Source: JANNHP01 sp031404455
Lineage (GTDB): Bacteria; Planctomycetota; JAJSAM01; JAJVHW01
Direction of reading: 5' to 3'
NCBI GenBank assembly: GCA_031404455.1
Contig: JANNHP010000202.1
Coordinates: 1-30,955, forward strand
Length of the DNA stretch: 30,955 bases
The notes under the pieces: model-generated
The model's input: the letters and a program-made list of their open reading frames with translations, nothing else
What the model was told of the DNA's origin: nothing
The model's database searches: none
Translations under genes and position numbers: made by a program
Shown: positions 8,346 to 18,945 of the stretch, piece after piece
Layout: the number at the start of each line of letters is the position of its first letter
Numbering within the stretch: the stretch's first letter is position 1

Positions 8346-9104
8346 CTAAGCCGCGGCGCCGCGCCGGCGGAGCGACTCCTCGATCTGCGCCACCACCTCG
8401 CGCGGCGCGAGGCCCGAGGTGTCCACGGTGACGTCCGCCTCGCCGTAGAGCGGCTCGCGTGTCGCAAGGAGGCGCTTCAACTGCGTCATTGCGCTCTTCT
8501 GGCCGCCCTTCCAAGCGATCGGGCGCCGGTCGCCCTGCCGGACGACGCGCTCCATGTGCTCCTCGGGCGTGGCGCGGAGCCACACGGTCACGGTGCTGCG
8601 GCGCAGGAGGTCGAACGTCTCGCGCGAGTTGACGATGCCGCCGCCCGTCGCGAGCACGCAGGGCCGCCCGCGGGCGAGGAACTCCTCGAGCGCCCTCGCC
8701 TCGAGGCGCCGATAGTGCGCCTCGCCGTGGACGGCGAAGATCTCCGCGAGCGGCAGCGCGGCGGCCTCCTCGACGAGCGCGTCGAGTTCGACGAACGGCA
8801 CGCCGAGACGCTTCGCGAGCGCCGCGCCGACCGTGCTCTTCCCCGCGCCGCGCAGGCCGAGGAGCGACACCGTCGGCACGCCGGGCTCCGCGAGCAGCGC
8901 CGCCGCGGAGGTGCCGAGGGCGCGCGCGATCCGCGCGAGGTTGACGACGGAGATGTTGGCGCGGCCCGATTCGACGTCGGCGAGGAAGCGGCGGGAGAGC
9001 CCGCAGCGCTCGGCGAGTCCCGCCGCAGTGAGGTCCTTCTCGCGGCGCCTCGACCGCACGCGGGTCCCGAGCGCCTGGACGAGTTGTGCGTCGTGCGGAT
9101 CCAT
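8346..9104 (-). CDS. boxR: BoxR/BzdR-type regulator: XRE helix-turn-helix plus shikimate-kinase-like domain
   Basis: A 252-residue two-domain protein. Residues ~8-65 form an XRE/Cro helix-turn-helix (LTAAGLAERCGLSRRFLADV, ESGRANISVVNLARIARALG). Residues ~76-250 resemble shikimate kinase: Walker A GLRGAGKST at 83-91, a Walker B-like VELDALVEE, LATGGGIV, and the lid region RRPIAWKGG. This architecture is diagnostic of BzdR (anaerobic) and BoxR (aerobic) benzoate repressors, in which the kinase-like domain binds benzoyl-CoA and releases DNA. Divergence from boxC supports BoxR. It is shorter than BzdR (about 298 residues), mainly through a shorter linker. It is probably transcribed from a promoter 8 nt upstream of its ATG, which would make it leaderless, and it is followed by a small unknown gene. 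Confidence 0.88.
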   Translation of the reverse strand: MDPHDAQLVQALGTRVRSRRREKDLTAAGLAERCGLSRRFLADVESGRANISVVNLARIARALGTSAAALLAEPGVPTVSLLGLRGAGKSTVGAALAKRLGVPFVELDALVEEAAALPLAEIFAVHGEAHYRRLEARALEEFLARGRPCVLATGGGIVNSRETFDLLRRSTVTVWLRATPEEHMERVVRQGDRRPIAWKGGQKSAMTQLKRLLATREPLYGEADVTVDTSGLAPREVVAQIEESLRRRGAAA

Positions 9105-9108
9105 CAGT

Positions 9109-9124
9109 GGGAACTATAGTGCCC
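9109..9124 (-). promoter_or_regulatory. boxR promoter: TATAGT within an inverted repeat
   Basis: The minus strand carries TATAGT (plus 9113-9118) only 8 nt before the boxR ATG, implying a transcript with almost no leader. It sits inside GGG-N-ACTATAGT-N-CCC, an inverted repeat that could also be an autoregulatory site. No good -35 was found. Confidence 0.4.
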
Positions 9125-9141
9125 ATCGTGAGACCTGAGTG

Positions 9142-9153
9142 GCAATATATTGC
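9142..9153 (+). promoter_or_regulatory. Probable BoxR operator overlapping a boxC -10
   Basis: GCAATATATTGC is a perfect 12-bp palindrome, strikingly AT-rich for this DNA, in the boxR-boxC divergent region. Known BzdR/BoxR operators contain TGCA half-sites separated by 6 nt; here GGCA-N6-TGCT has the same spacing with one base changed at each end. A -10-like TATATT (9146-9151) lies inside, so binding would block boxC transcription. Confidence 0.55.
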
Positions 9154-9215
9154 TTGGCCAGGCGGTTCCCGGTCCGGGTAGCTTGACGCGCTTTCCCGCC
9201 GAGGAGACCCCGCGA

Positions 9216-10866
<1,651 letters not shown>

Positions 10867-10880
<14 letters not shown>

Positions 10881-10895
10881 TGCAGGTTCTCCGCC
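10867..10895 (+). terminator. Perfect 13-bp stem, ATG loop, at the boxC stop codon
   Basis: Bases 10867-10879 are exactly complementary to 10883-10895, with loop ATG at 10880-10882. The stop TGA (10878-10880) ends at the loop, so the right arm is an inverted copy of the last boxC codons. There is no T-run. The same design occurs after the cyclophilin gene. Confidence 0.6.
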
Positions 10896-10932
10896 ATCAA
10901 TGGTCAGGACGCGAGACCAGGGGCCTTGCCGT

Positions 10933-10960
10933 GGTAGGGGCGACGCATGCGTCGCCCGCG
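10933..10960 (+). repeat. REP-like palindrome GTAGGGGCGACGCATGCGTCGCCC
   Basis: A GTAGGGGC head followed by the palindrome GGGCGACGCATGCGTCGCCC. A second element in the opposite orientation lies ~45 bp downstream (11005-11032) and a related one is at the window's right end. This family form (TAGGGGCGAC...GTCGCCC) is common as dispersed repeats in GC-rich environmental genomes. Confidence 0.7.
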
Positions 10961-11004
10961 AATCGAAACGCGGCTGGGTTGCGATCGCCGAACTGAACGC
11001 GCAC

Positions 11005-11032
11005 GGCGGGCGACGCCTGCGTCGCCCCTACA
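11005..11032 (-). repeat. REP-like palindrome, inverted partner
   Basis: Read on the minus strand it starts GTAGGGGCGACGCAGGCGTC, differing from the first element by a base in the centre. The two face each other between boxC and boxB and could fold into one long structure, like paired REP units (REPIN/BIME). Confidence 0.7.
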
Positions 11033-11065
11033 GAGACGAAGGCCACAGAACCGACGGAGCCCCCC

Positions 11066-12505
<1,440 letters not shown>

Positions 12506-12733
12506 GTGCGCGCGGTCTTCGCGGACGGATTCCTGTGTATCGCGGTCGAGGTCGGCGTGGGTGCGGGGCAGGCCTGCCGCGTGCAGGCGCTTCGGTTGGA
12601 GCCGATCGGGTGGGTGTCGTCGCGCCTATGGGCGCGAGACCGTCCGCCGGACGGTCTCGTACGGCCCGGGAAGATTGCCCTGGGTTGGAGTTGCGCTGCC
12701 CCTTCGGGGCGTGAGTCCGGTCGACGCTGCGCC
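12506..12733. other. Convergent intergenic region with stacked hairpins
   Basis: No gene is seen between boxB and the adenosyltransferase gene. Besides the right arm of the boxB inverted repeat there are three hairpins: TCGCGCC/GGCGCGA (12620-12637, loop TATG); an 11-bp perfect stem CGAGACCGTCC/GGACGGTCTCG (12634-12658, loop GCC); and GCCCC-TTC-GGGGC (12698-12710), a UUCG-type tetraloop stem. The first two overlap and compete. They probably terminate the two convergent transcripts. Confidence 0.5.
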
Positions 12734-13297
12734 TCAGGCCCGCGAATCCCAGACCGGCTCGGCGACGTCCCGCGCGAGGTTCTCGGCGCGCGACGCCACG
12801 AACAGGAAGTCCGACAGGCGGTTGAGATACGGCAGCGCGTGCTTGCCGATCGCTTCCTTGTGCGCGAGCGCCACGAGTTGGCGCTCTGCCCGGCGGCAGA
12901 TCGTGCGGGCGAGATGCAGATGCGCCGCGGCCGGCGCGCCGCCAGGCAGGACGAAGTTTGCGAGCGGCAGGAGGTGCTGCTGCATGTCGTCGATGTCGCG
13001 TTCGAGTCCCGTTACGTGACGCGCCTCGATGCGCGGGACCGGGACCTTCGTCTTGTCCGTCTCGGGTACGCAGAGGTCGGAGCCGAGATGGAAGAGCTCG
13101 TTCTGGATGCGTTGCAGCATCGCTGCGAGCTTCGCGTGCGGCCCGGCGGCGAGCGCCACGCCGATGGCCGAGTTCGTCTCGTCGACCGTCCCGTAGCACT
13201 CGACCCGGAGCGAGTCCTTGCGGACGCGCGAGCCGATCCCGAGCGCGGTCGAGCCATCGTCGCCCTTGCGAGTGTAGACCTTCGTGATCCGCGGCAT
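12734..13297 (-). CDS. Cob(I)alamin adenosyltransferase, PduO type
   Basis: A 187-residue PduO-family ATP:cob(I)alamin adenosyltransferase, which transfers the adenosyl group of ATP to cob(I)alamin to make coenzyme B12. The N-terminal ATP-binding motif TRKGDDGST follows the start MPRITKVY. Further conserved segments are ECYGTVDETNSAIG, LFHLGSDLCVPE, VLPGGAPAAAHLHLART, CRRAERQLV and LPYLNRLSDFLFVASR. ATG 13297 is chosen over a codon 18 nt upstream because PduO proteins start just before TRKGD. It lies 19 bp downstream of dcd on the same strand and beyond nrdJ, whose enzyme needs adenosylcobalamin, so the grouping is functional. Confidence 0.94.
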   Translation of the reverse strand: MPRITKVYTRKGDDGSTALGIGSRVRKDSLRVECYGTVDETNSAIGVALAAGPHAKLAAMLQRIQNELFHLGSDLCVPETDKTKVPVPRIEARHVTGLERDIDDMQQHLLPLANFVLPGGAPAAAHLHLARTICRRAERQLVALAHKEAIGKHALPYLNRLSDFLFVASRAENLARDVAEPVWDSRA

Positions 13298-13316
13298 GGG
13301 GGGAGCGTACCCCACG

Positions 13317-13871
13317 CTACTTGCGCGGCAACGTGATCCCTCGCTGGCCCTGGTACTTGCCCTTCCGGTCCTTGTAGCTCGTCTCGCACGGCTCGTCGCT
13401 CTCGAAGAAGAGCACCTGCGCGAGTCCCTCGTTGGCGTAGATCCGGCAGGGCAGCGGCGTGGTGTTGCTGATCTCGAGCGTGACGTGACCTTCCCACTCC
13501 GGCTCGAACGGCGTCACGTTGACGATGATGCCGCAGCGCGCGTAGGTGCTCTTCCCGAGGCAGATCGTGAGCACGTTGCGCGGGATGCGGAAGAACTCCA
13601 CCGACCTCGCGAGCGCGAACGAGTGCGGCGGCACCATGCAGACGTCGGTCTTCACGTCGACGAAGCTCTTCGGGTCGAAGTTCTTCGGATCGACGACCGC
13701 GCCGTAGACGTCGGTGAACACCTTGAACTCGTTCGAGACGCGCAGGTCGTAGCCATAGCTCGACACGCCGTAGCTGATCGCGCCCTTCCTGACCTGACGG
13801 TCCACGAAGGGCTCGATCATGCCGTGCTCTTTGGCCATGCGGCGGATCCAGCGGTCGGGTTTGATGCTCAT
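13317..13871 (-). CDS. dcd: dCTP deaminase
   Basis: A 184-residue dCTP deaminase of the trimeric dUTPase fold, converting dCTP to dUTP for dTTP synthesis. Visible motifs are SSYGYDLRVSNEF, GKSTYARCGI with the conserved Ser and Arg, the catalytic-Glu strand EWEGHVTLEISN, GLAQVLFFE, and the C-terminal YKDRKGKYQGQRGITLPRK that closes over the substrate. Length and C-terminus match monofunctional Dcd of the E. coli type rather than bifunctional DCD-DUT, so a separate dUTPase is expected elsewhere. The start ATG 13871 gives MSIKPDRWIRRMAKEHGMI, the standard beginning. It lies 73 bp after nrdJ, separated by a GC hairpin, and 19 bp before the adenosyltransferase gene. Confidence 0.96.
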   Translation of the reverse strand: MSIKPDRWIRRMAKEHGMIEPFVDRQVRKGAISYGVSSYGYDLRVSNEFKVFTDVYGAVVDPKNFDPKSFVDVKTDVCMVPPHSFALARSVEFFRIPRNVLTICLGKSTYARCGIIVNVTPFEPEWEGHVTLEISNTTPLPCRIYANEGLAQVLFFESDEPCETSYKDRKGKYQGQRGITLPRK

Positions 13872-13923
13872 TGCGGACGGACTCCGAGGGCCGGACGTGA
13901 ATGGACTGGTCTGCGCTCCTGTC

Positions 13924-13944
13924 CGCGGCGCGCCTCGCGCCGCG
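13924..13944 (-). terminator. 9-bp GC hairpin directly after the nrdJ stop
   Basis: CGCGGCGCG (13924-13932) and CGCGCCGCG (13936-13944) pair perfectly with a 3-nt loop. The stem begins at the base adjoining the nrdJ stop codon (13945-13947). No T-run is present, so read-through into dcd is possible. Confidence 0.5.
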
Positions 13945-16900
13945 CTACGAGCACCCCGTCGTCGCCCCGCAGCCGTCGCACTTCAGGCAGGTGCCGTTGC
14001 GCACGAGCATGAACTGGCCGCAGTCGGGGCAGGGGTCGCCCTCGTAGCCCTTCAAGCGGGCCTGACGCTGGGCGATGGCGCGGGGGATGACGACCGAAGC
14101 GCCCGCGGTCGCGTGTCCGTTGCCGCCGCCGCCGTTGGCGTGACCGTGTCCGTTGCCGTGAAGCGCCTTGCGGACGAGCGCGGGGTCGGCCGCTGAGATG
14201 CCGGCGGAAGCGACGACTGCCGACGCCGTGGCGACCGCCATCGGCGCGTGTGCCGAGGCCATCGCCGACGGTCCCGCCGAGCCGTGAGTCCCGCCTGGGC
14301 CGGCCGGGGGAACCTCGTCCGCGTCGGGGACCTCCTCGAAGAGCGGGAGGTCGTCCTTCTCGCTGCCCGAGACCGTGTCGTTGCGCAGGTCGTCGGCCAC
14401 CACCTGGCAGAGGTCCTTGCGATCGAGGTAGTTGATGGCGAGGTCGCGGAAGACGTAGTCGATGACCGACGTGACCATCTTCACCTTGTCGTGGCCCTGG
14501 ACCATGCCGTTCGGCTCGAAGCGCGTGAACACGAACGCGTCCACGAACTCCTCGAGCGGCACGCCGTACTGGAGGGCGAGCGACACCGCGATCGCGAAGC
14601 AGTTCATGAGGCTTCGGAAGGCCGCACCCTCCTTCGCCATGTCGAGGAAGATCTCGCCGAGCTGGCCGTCCTCGTACTCGCCGGTGCGGACGTAGATCTT
14701 GTGGCCGGAGATGACGGCCTTCTGCGTGTAGCCGTGGCGCCGGTCGGGCAGGCGGTGGCGCTCCTGGATGTAGCGGATGACCTCGCGCTCGATGATGCGC
14801 TCGGCGGCCGCGCGCACGGTGCTCGACTGAGTCGCGACCGGCTCGGCCGAAGCGTCGCCCTCGCCGTCGCTCGTGGAGGAGAGCGGCTGGCTGAGCTTGC
14901 TCCCGTCGCGGTAGAGGGCGACCGCCTTGAGCATCAGCTCCCACCCGCGGCGGTACGCGCGCTTCACGTCCTCCACGGACGCCTCGTTCGGCATGTTGAT
15001 GGTCTTGCTGATCGCGCCGGAGAGGAACGGCTGCGCCGCGGCCATCATCTCGATGTGGGCCTCGTACGGGATGTAGCGGCGGCCCTTGCGCCCGCAGCGG
15101 TTCGCGCAGTCGAAGATCGGCAGGTGCGCGTCCTTCACGTGCGGCGCGCCCTCGATCGTCATGGCGCCGCAGCAGAAGTCGTTGGCCGCCTCGATCTCCT
15201 CCTTCGTGAAGCCGATGGCGCGCAGCAGGTCGAACCGCGGCGCCGCGAGCTGGGCGTCGGTGATCTTCAGGACGTCGCGGCAGAAGTCTTCGCCGAGCGT
15301 CCACTTGTTGAACACGAAGCCGATCTCGAACGCCTGCTCGAGCTGCGCCTCGACCTTCGCGATCGACTCCTTCGTGAAGCCCTTCGCGGCGAGCGTCTCG
15401 TGGTTGATGCCCGGTGCCCCGGCGAGCGTCTTGCCGCCGAGCACGTAGCGGCCGACGTCGGTGATCTGCGACGCCGAGTAGCCGAGCTTCGTGAGCGCCG
15501 GCGGGAGGCTCTGGTTGATGATCTTGAAGTAGCCGCCGCCCGCGAGCTTCTTGTACTTCACGAGCGCGAAGTCGGGCTCGATGCCCGTCGTGTCGCAGTC
15601 CATCAGGAGGCCGATGGTGCCGGTCGGCGCGATGACCGTGACCTGCGCGTTCCTGTAGCCGAACTTCTCGCCGAGAGCGAGGGCCCGGTCCCACGACTCG
15701 CGCGCCGCGTCGAGCAGCGGCTTCGGGCAGTGGCCGGCCGCGATGCCGTGCGGGCGGATCGTGAGGCCCTCGTAGTCGGCGGCGGAGGCGGCGTACGCCG
15801 CGCGGCGGTGGTTGCGAATGACGCGGAGCATGGCGTCGCGGTTGCGCCCGAAGCCCTCGAAGGGACCGAGCTCGCGCGACATCTCCGCCGAGGTGGCGTA
15901 ACTCTCGCCGCAGAGGATCGACGTGAGCGCGCCGCAGATGGCGTACGCCTCGTCGCTCGCGTACGGGATGCCCGCCCGCATCAGCACGGTGCCGAGGTTC
16001 GCGTAGCCGAGACCGAGCGTGCGGAAGATGTAGCTCTTCCGCGCGATCTCCTTCGACGGGAAGCTCGCCATGAGCACGCTGACCTCGAGCACGATCGTCC
16101 AGAGACGGATCGCGTGGCGGTAGCCCTCGATGTCGAAGCTCCCGTCGTCGTTCAGGAACTTCACGAGGTTGATCGACGCCAGGTTGCACGCCGTGTCATC
16201 CAGGAACATGTATTCGGAGCAGTTGTGGACGACGAGGCCGTTGGCGACGAAGTGGTGGGTCTCTCGTTCGGTCAGGTCGTAGACGGTCTCCTCTCCGAGG
16301 AACTCCATCGACTCGACACGGTCCTCGAGGCGCTCGGAGTAGGTGCCGACCTCGGCATTCAGATCCGAAAGCGCACGAGTCTTCGCGCTGTCCGGAAGGA
16401 AGCCGACCTCGCGTTCGAAGAGCACGCGCGATGCGCGGCTGATCCGTAGGCTGTGGACCTGCTCGACCGGGTACTCGCGACGACCACCTTTGCCGTCGGG
16501 CAGGAGCGCCATCGTCCGGCCCATGACGCGCCGGTCCCGGTAGATCTTCGCCTTGATGCCGAACCCGAGCAGCAGGAGCTGAACCTGCTCGAGAAGCCGC
16601 AGCGACGTGGAGTCGAGCGCCACGTACTGGCTCTTCGCGCCGTAGTTCGCGACGGTGCCGTCGGCGGTGAAGAGGCCCCGCAGGAGTGCCGAGACCGACG
16701 CCTGATCGAGTCCGAATGTCGCGTCGGTGAGGGACTTCTCGGCGCTGCCACGATCGAGCACAGCGAAGCGCTTCGCTTCGTCGATCACGCAGCGAGCGCT
16801 CGTGCCGAAGCGGATCGTGCCCTGCGGTCTCGTGACGTTCGATGCGCGGGCGGCGCGGCCGTCCTCGGCGTTCTCCAGGCGGAACGCGGACAAGCGTTCA

Positions 16901-18699
16901 TGAGCTCTCGCCGCCACGGCCTGCTCGCCGGGAGCCAGCGTGACGAGCGCCGTCTCCTGTTCGCCCATCAGGCAGCCGTCGCCGACGGTGAGACCGATGA
17001 ACTCGGCGAGGCGCGCGTCGAGCGACTCCGTGCCGAACCGCGTCCGGCCCAGCAGCACGATGTCGTCTCTCGTGAGCTCCGCCGCAGCCACATCCCCGCG
17101 GTTCCGCGTCAGCACGCGGTGATCGGCCGTGAGCTTCACACTGAAGCCGGCGCGCGTGCGGAGCCGGTAGACCGGCTTGACGCCCGTCTTGAACGCGGGA
17201 TCGATGTCGTAGAGACGGCCATCCGCACCGACGATGCGGCTCTTGCGCCGGGTCAGCTCGTCGATTCGCACGGAGCCCTCGGAAGTCGCCACGAGCGTGT
17301 CGCCGGTGACGCACGGGTTCGACGCGTTGATCCGTCCGTCGGCCGGGCACGTGTGCCACTCGTTGATGGTGGTGTCGTACTGGAGGCCCGGGTCGGCGCA
17401 GGTCCACGCGGCGTAGGCGACCTTCTCCCAGAGGTCCGTGGCCGGGATCGACCTCGCGATCTTGCCGTCGGTGCGGCGCGTGAGGTCCCAGCGTCCGCCG
17501 TGGTCGAGGACCTCGAAGAAACTGTTCGGGATGCGCACGGAGTTGTTCGAGTTCTGGCCCGAGACGGTCTGGTACGCCTCGCCCGTCCACTCGGTGTCGT
17601 ACTCGGTGAAGGGATAGGACGACCAGCCCTGCTGCGCGAGCTGCATCACGCGGCGGATGTACTGCTCGGGGACGCACGCGCGGCGCGCCTCGCGCGTCGC
17701 GGCGACGAGCGCCGGGTTCTTCGCCGCGTCCACGACCGGCGTGGTCGTGCCCGTCGCGGGGTCGAGGACCTGTGCCGCCTTCAGGATGGCGTTGAGGCGC
17801 AGGTTGATCGCGCGGGAGCCGGCGACGAGCGCCGCGACCTTCTCCTCCTCGTGGACCTTCCAGGAGACGAACCGCTCGATGTCGGGGTGGTCGAGGTCGA
17901 GGCAGACCATCTTGGCCGCGCGTCGCGTGGTGCCGCCCGACTTGATGGCGCCCGCCGCGCGGTCGCCGATCCTCAGGAAACTCATGAGGCCGGAGGATTT
18001 GCCGCCGCCCGAGAGCGGCTCGTTCTCGGCGCGCAGATGCGAGAAGTTCGAGCCGGTGCCGCTCCCGTACTTGAAGAGCCGCGCCTCGCGCGTCCAGAGG
18101 TCCATGATCCCGCCGTCGGCGACGAGGTCGTCGGAGACCGCCTGGATGAAGCACGCGTGCGGCTGAGGACGCTCGTAGGCCGACGACGCCTGCTTCAGTT
18201 CGCCCGACTGGGGATCGCAGTACCAGTGGCCCTGCGCGGGGCCGGTGATGCCGTAGGCGTGGTGGAGGCCGGTGTTGAACCACTGCGGCGAGTTCGGCGC
18301 GCAGACCTGCGTGGCGAGCATGTGGCAGAGCTCGTCGTGGAAGGCCTCGGCGTCCTCCTCGGTGTCGAAGTAGGAGTGCTTCGCCCCCCAGCTGGTCCAG
18401 CACCCGGCGAGACGGTGGAAGACCTGGCGCGCGTCGCGTTCGCCTCCGAGCACGGGCTTGCCGTTCGCGTCGAGGACGGGATTCCCCTCCGAATCGAGCT
18501 GGGGCACGCCCGCTTTCCGGAAGTACTTCTGCGCGAGGATGTCGACGGCCACCTGCGACCACGCCGCGGGGACGTCGATGCCCTCGGCCTTGAAGACCGA
18601 GGAGCCGTCGGGGTTCCGGATCTCCGACGTGCGCTTGACGAACGGGATTCCGGCGAACGGTCCCTGTCCGGCCCGGGTGAACTTTCTCTCGATCCTCAC
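13945..18699 (-). CDS. nrdJ: Adenosylcobalamin-dependent (class II) ribonucleotide reductase, interrupted by an intein
   Basis: 1584 residues, of which 1220 remain after removing the intein. Class II RNR makes deoxyribonucleotides using adenosylcobalamin. Features in order: HACFIQAVSD with the redox Cys near 183; GSGTGSNFSHLR; the active-site segment INASNP(463-826 intein)CSEYMF, in which C827 is the thiyl-radical Cys and E829 the acid/base; TACNLASINL with the second redox Cys 838; PTGTIGLLMDCDTTGIEPDF; an Ala/Gly/His-rich linker; and a C-terminal zinc ribbon (DPCPDCGQF ... CLKCDGCGATTGC). GTG 18699 is the start: it follows a strong GAGGAGGAG site and an in-frame TGA lies just upstream. It probably forms an operon with dcd and the adenosyltransferase, under NrdR-like sites far upstream. 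Confidence 0.96.
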   Translation of the reverse strand: MRIERKFTRAGQGPFAGIPFVKRTSEIRNPDGSSVFKAEGIDVPAAWSQVAVDILAQKYFRKAGVPQLDSEGNPVLDANGKPVLGGERDARQVFHRLAGCWTSWGAKHSYFDTEEDAEAFHDELCHMLATQVCAPNSPQWFNTGLHHAYGITGPAQGHWYCDPQSGELKQASSAYERPQPHACFIQAVSDDLVADGGIMDLWTREARLFKYGSGTGSNFSHLRAENEPLSGGGKSSGLMSFLRIGDRAAGAIKSGGTTRRAAKMVCLDLDHPDIERFVSWKVHEEEKVAALVAGSRAINLRLNAILKAAQVLDPATGTTTPVVDAAKNPALVAATREARRACVPEQYIRRVMQLAQQGWSSYPFTEYDTEWTGEAYQTVSGQNSNNSVRIPNSFFEVLDHGGRWDLTRRTDGKIARSIPATDLWEKVAYAAWTCADPGLQYDTTINEWHTCPADGRINASNPCVTGDTLVATSEGSVRIDELTRRKSRIVGADGRLYDIDPAFKTGVKPVYRLRTRAGFSVKLTADHRVLTRNRGDVAAAELTRDDIVLLGRTRFGTESLDARLAEFIGLTVGDGCLMGEQETALVTLAPGEQAVAARAHERLSAFRLENAEDGRAARASNVTRPQGTIRFGTSARCVIDEAKRFAVLDRGSAEKSLTDATFGLDQASVSALLRGLFTADGTVANYGAKSQYVALDSTSLRLLEQVQLLLLGFGIKAKIYRDRRVMGRTMALLPDGKGGRREYPVEQVHSLRISRASRVLFEREVGFLPDSAKTRALSDLNAEVGTYSERLEDRVESMEFLGEETVYDLTERETHHFVANGLVVHNCSEYMFLDDTACNLASINLVKFLNDDGSFDIEGYRHAIRLWTIVLEVSVLMASFPSKEIARKSYIFRTLGLGYANLGTVLMRAGIPYASDEAYAICGALTSILCGESYATSAEMSRELGPFEGFGRNRDAMLRVIRNHRRAAYAASAADYEGLTIRPHGIAAGHCPKPLLDAARESWDRALALGEKFGYRNAQVTVIAPTGTIGLLMDCDTTGIEPDFALVKYKKLAGGGYFKIINQSLPPALTKLGYSASQITDVGRYVLGGKTLAGAPGINHETLAAKGFTKESIAKVEAQLEQAFEIGFVFNKWTLGEDFCRDVLKITDAQLAAPRFDLLRAIGFTKEEIEAANDFCCGAMTIEGAPHVKDAHLPIFDCANRCGRKGRRYIPYEAHIEMMAAAQPFLSGAISKTINMPNEASVEDVKRAYRRGWELMLKAVALYRDGSKLSQPLSSTSDGEGDASAEPVATQSSTVRAAAERIIEREVIRYIQERHRLPDRRHGYTQKAVISGHKIYVRTGEYEDGQLGEIFLDMAKEGAAFRSLMNCFAIAVSLALQYGVPLEEFVDAFVFTRFEPNGMVQGHDKVKMVTSVIDYVFRDLAINYLDRKDLCQVVADDLRNDTVSGSEKDDLPLFEEVPDADEVPPAGPGGTHGSAGPSAMASAHAPMAVATASAVVASAGISAADPALVRKALHGNGHGHANGGGGNGHATAGASVVIPRAIAQRQARLKGYEGDPCPDCGQFMLVRNGTCLKCDGCGATTGCS
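16222..17313 (-). mobile_element. Intein with LAGLIDADG homing endonuclease inside nrdJ
   Basis: Residues 463-826 of the precursor (364 aa). It starts with Cys (CVTGDTLVATSEGSVRIDEL, block A), has block B with TADH (524-527), two LAGLIDADG-type endonuclease motifs (LAEFIGLTVGDG 564-575 and ALLRGLFTADG 671-681), block F (VYDLTERETHHFVANG) and block G ending VVHN, followed by Cys 827 as the +1 nucleophile. All residues needed for splicing are present (C463, H527, H825, N826, C827), and both endonuclease acidic residues remain (D574, D680), so it looks active. It sits immediately before the catalytic radical Cys, so RNR is inactive until splicing. Confidence 0.95.
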
Positions 18700-18710
18700 G
18701 GCGGCTCCTC

Positions 18711-18744
18711 CTCAGTTCTCTCGATCGCTCAGTTCTCTCGATCG
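18711..18744. repeat. 17-bp perfect tandem duplication before nrdJ
   Basis: CTCAGTTCTCTCGATCG occurs twice without a gap (18711-18727, 18728-18744), next to the nrdJ Shine-Dalgarno. On the mRNA strand the unit contains GATCGAGAGAA, which occurs a third time in the first nrdJ codons (RIERK), so the translation-initiation region looks built from slipped copies. Confidence 0.85.
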
Positions 18745-18793
18745 CCGCGGCGGGGGCCCCTCGGCGGTGGTCGCGTCGGCGGCTCGTTGCGGT

Positions 18794-18883
18794 ACGGCGG
18801 TTGTCTTCACGGCTCTCTTCTCGACGGCTCTCCTCCCGGCGGAGGTCCTCGGCACGGCAATTCTCTCCACGGCGGTCCCAAGG
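18794..18883. repeat. Degenerate 15-bp tandem array in the nrdJ leader (about 6 units)
   Basis: Consecutive 15-mers: ACGGCGGTTGTCTTC, ACGGCTCTCTTCTCG, ACGGCTCTCCTCCCG, GCGGAGGTCCTCGGC, ACGGCAATTCTCTCC, ACGGCGGTCCCAAGG. The period is a multiple of three, so it reads as pentapeptides on either strand, but no frame has a credible start. It may be structured RNA or a decayed coding repeat. Confidence 0.6.
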
Positions 18884-18945
18884 TCGTCCGAACTCGCGCC
18901 GACGGTCCTGCCGGCGGCCGTTCGCGGCGACGGTGTGCCTCCGCG

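Noticed and set aside
9150..9215. Upstream TTG start for boxC
   Set aside because: It lies in the operator/-10 region; ATG 9216 has a good RBS and gives the BoxC N-terminus.
12734..12740. GCC-TGA-GGC palindrome at the adenosyltransferase stop as another stop-codon hairpin
   Set aside because: Only three base pairs; expected by chance.
13317..13871. Bifunctional dCTP deaminase/dUTPase
   Set aside because: The C-terminal segment and length match monofunctional Dcd of the E. coli type.
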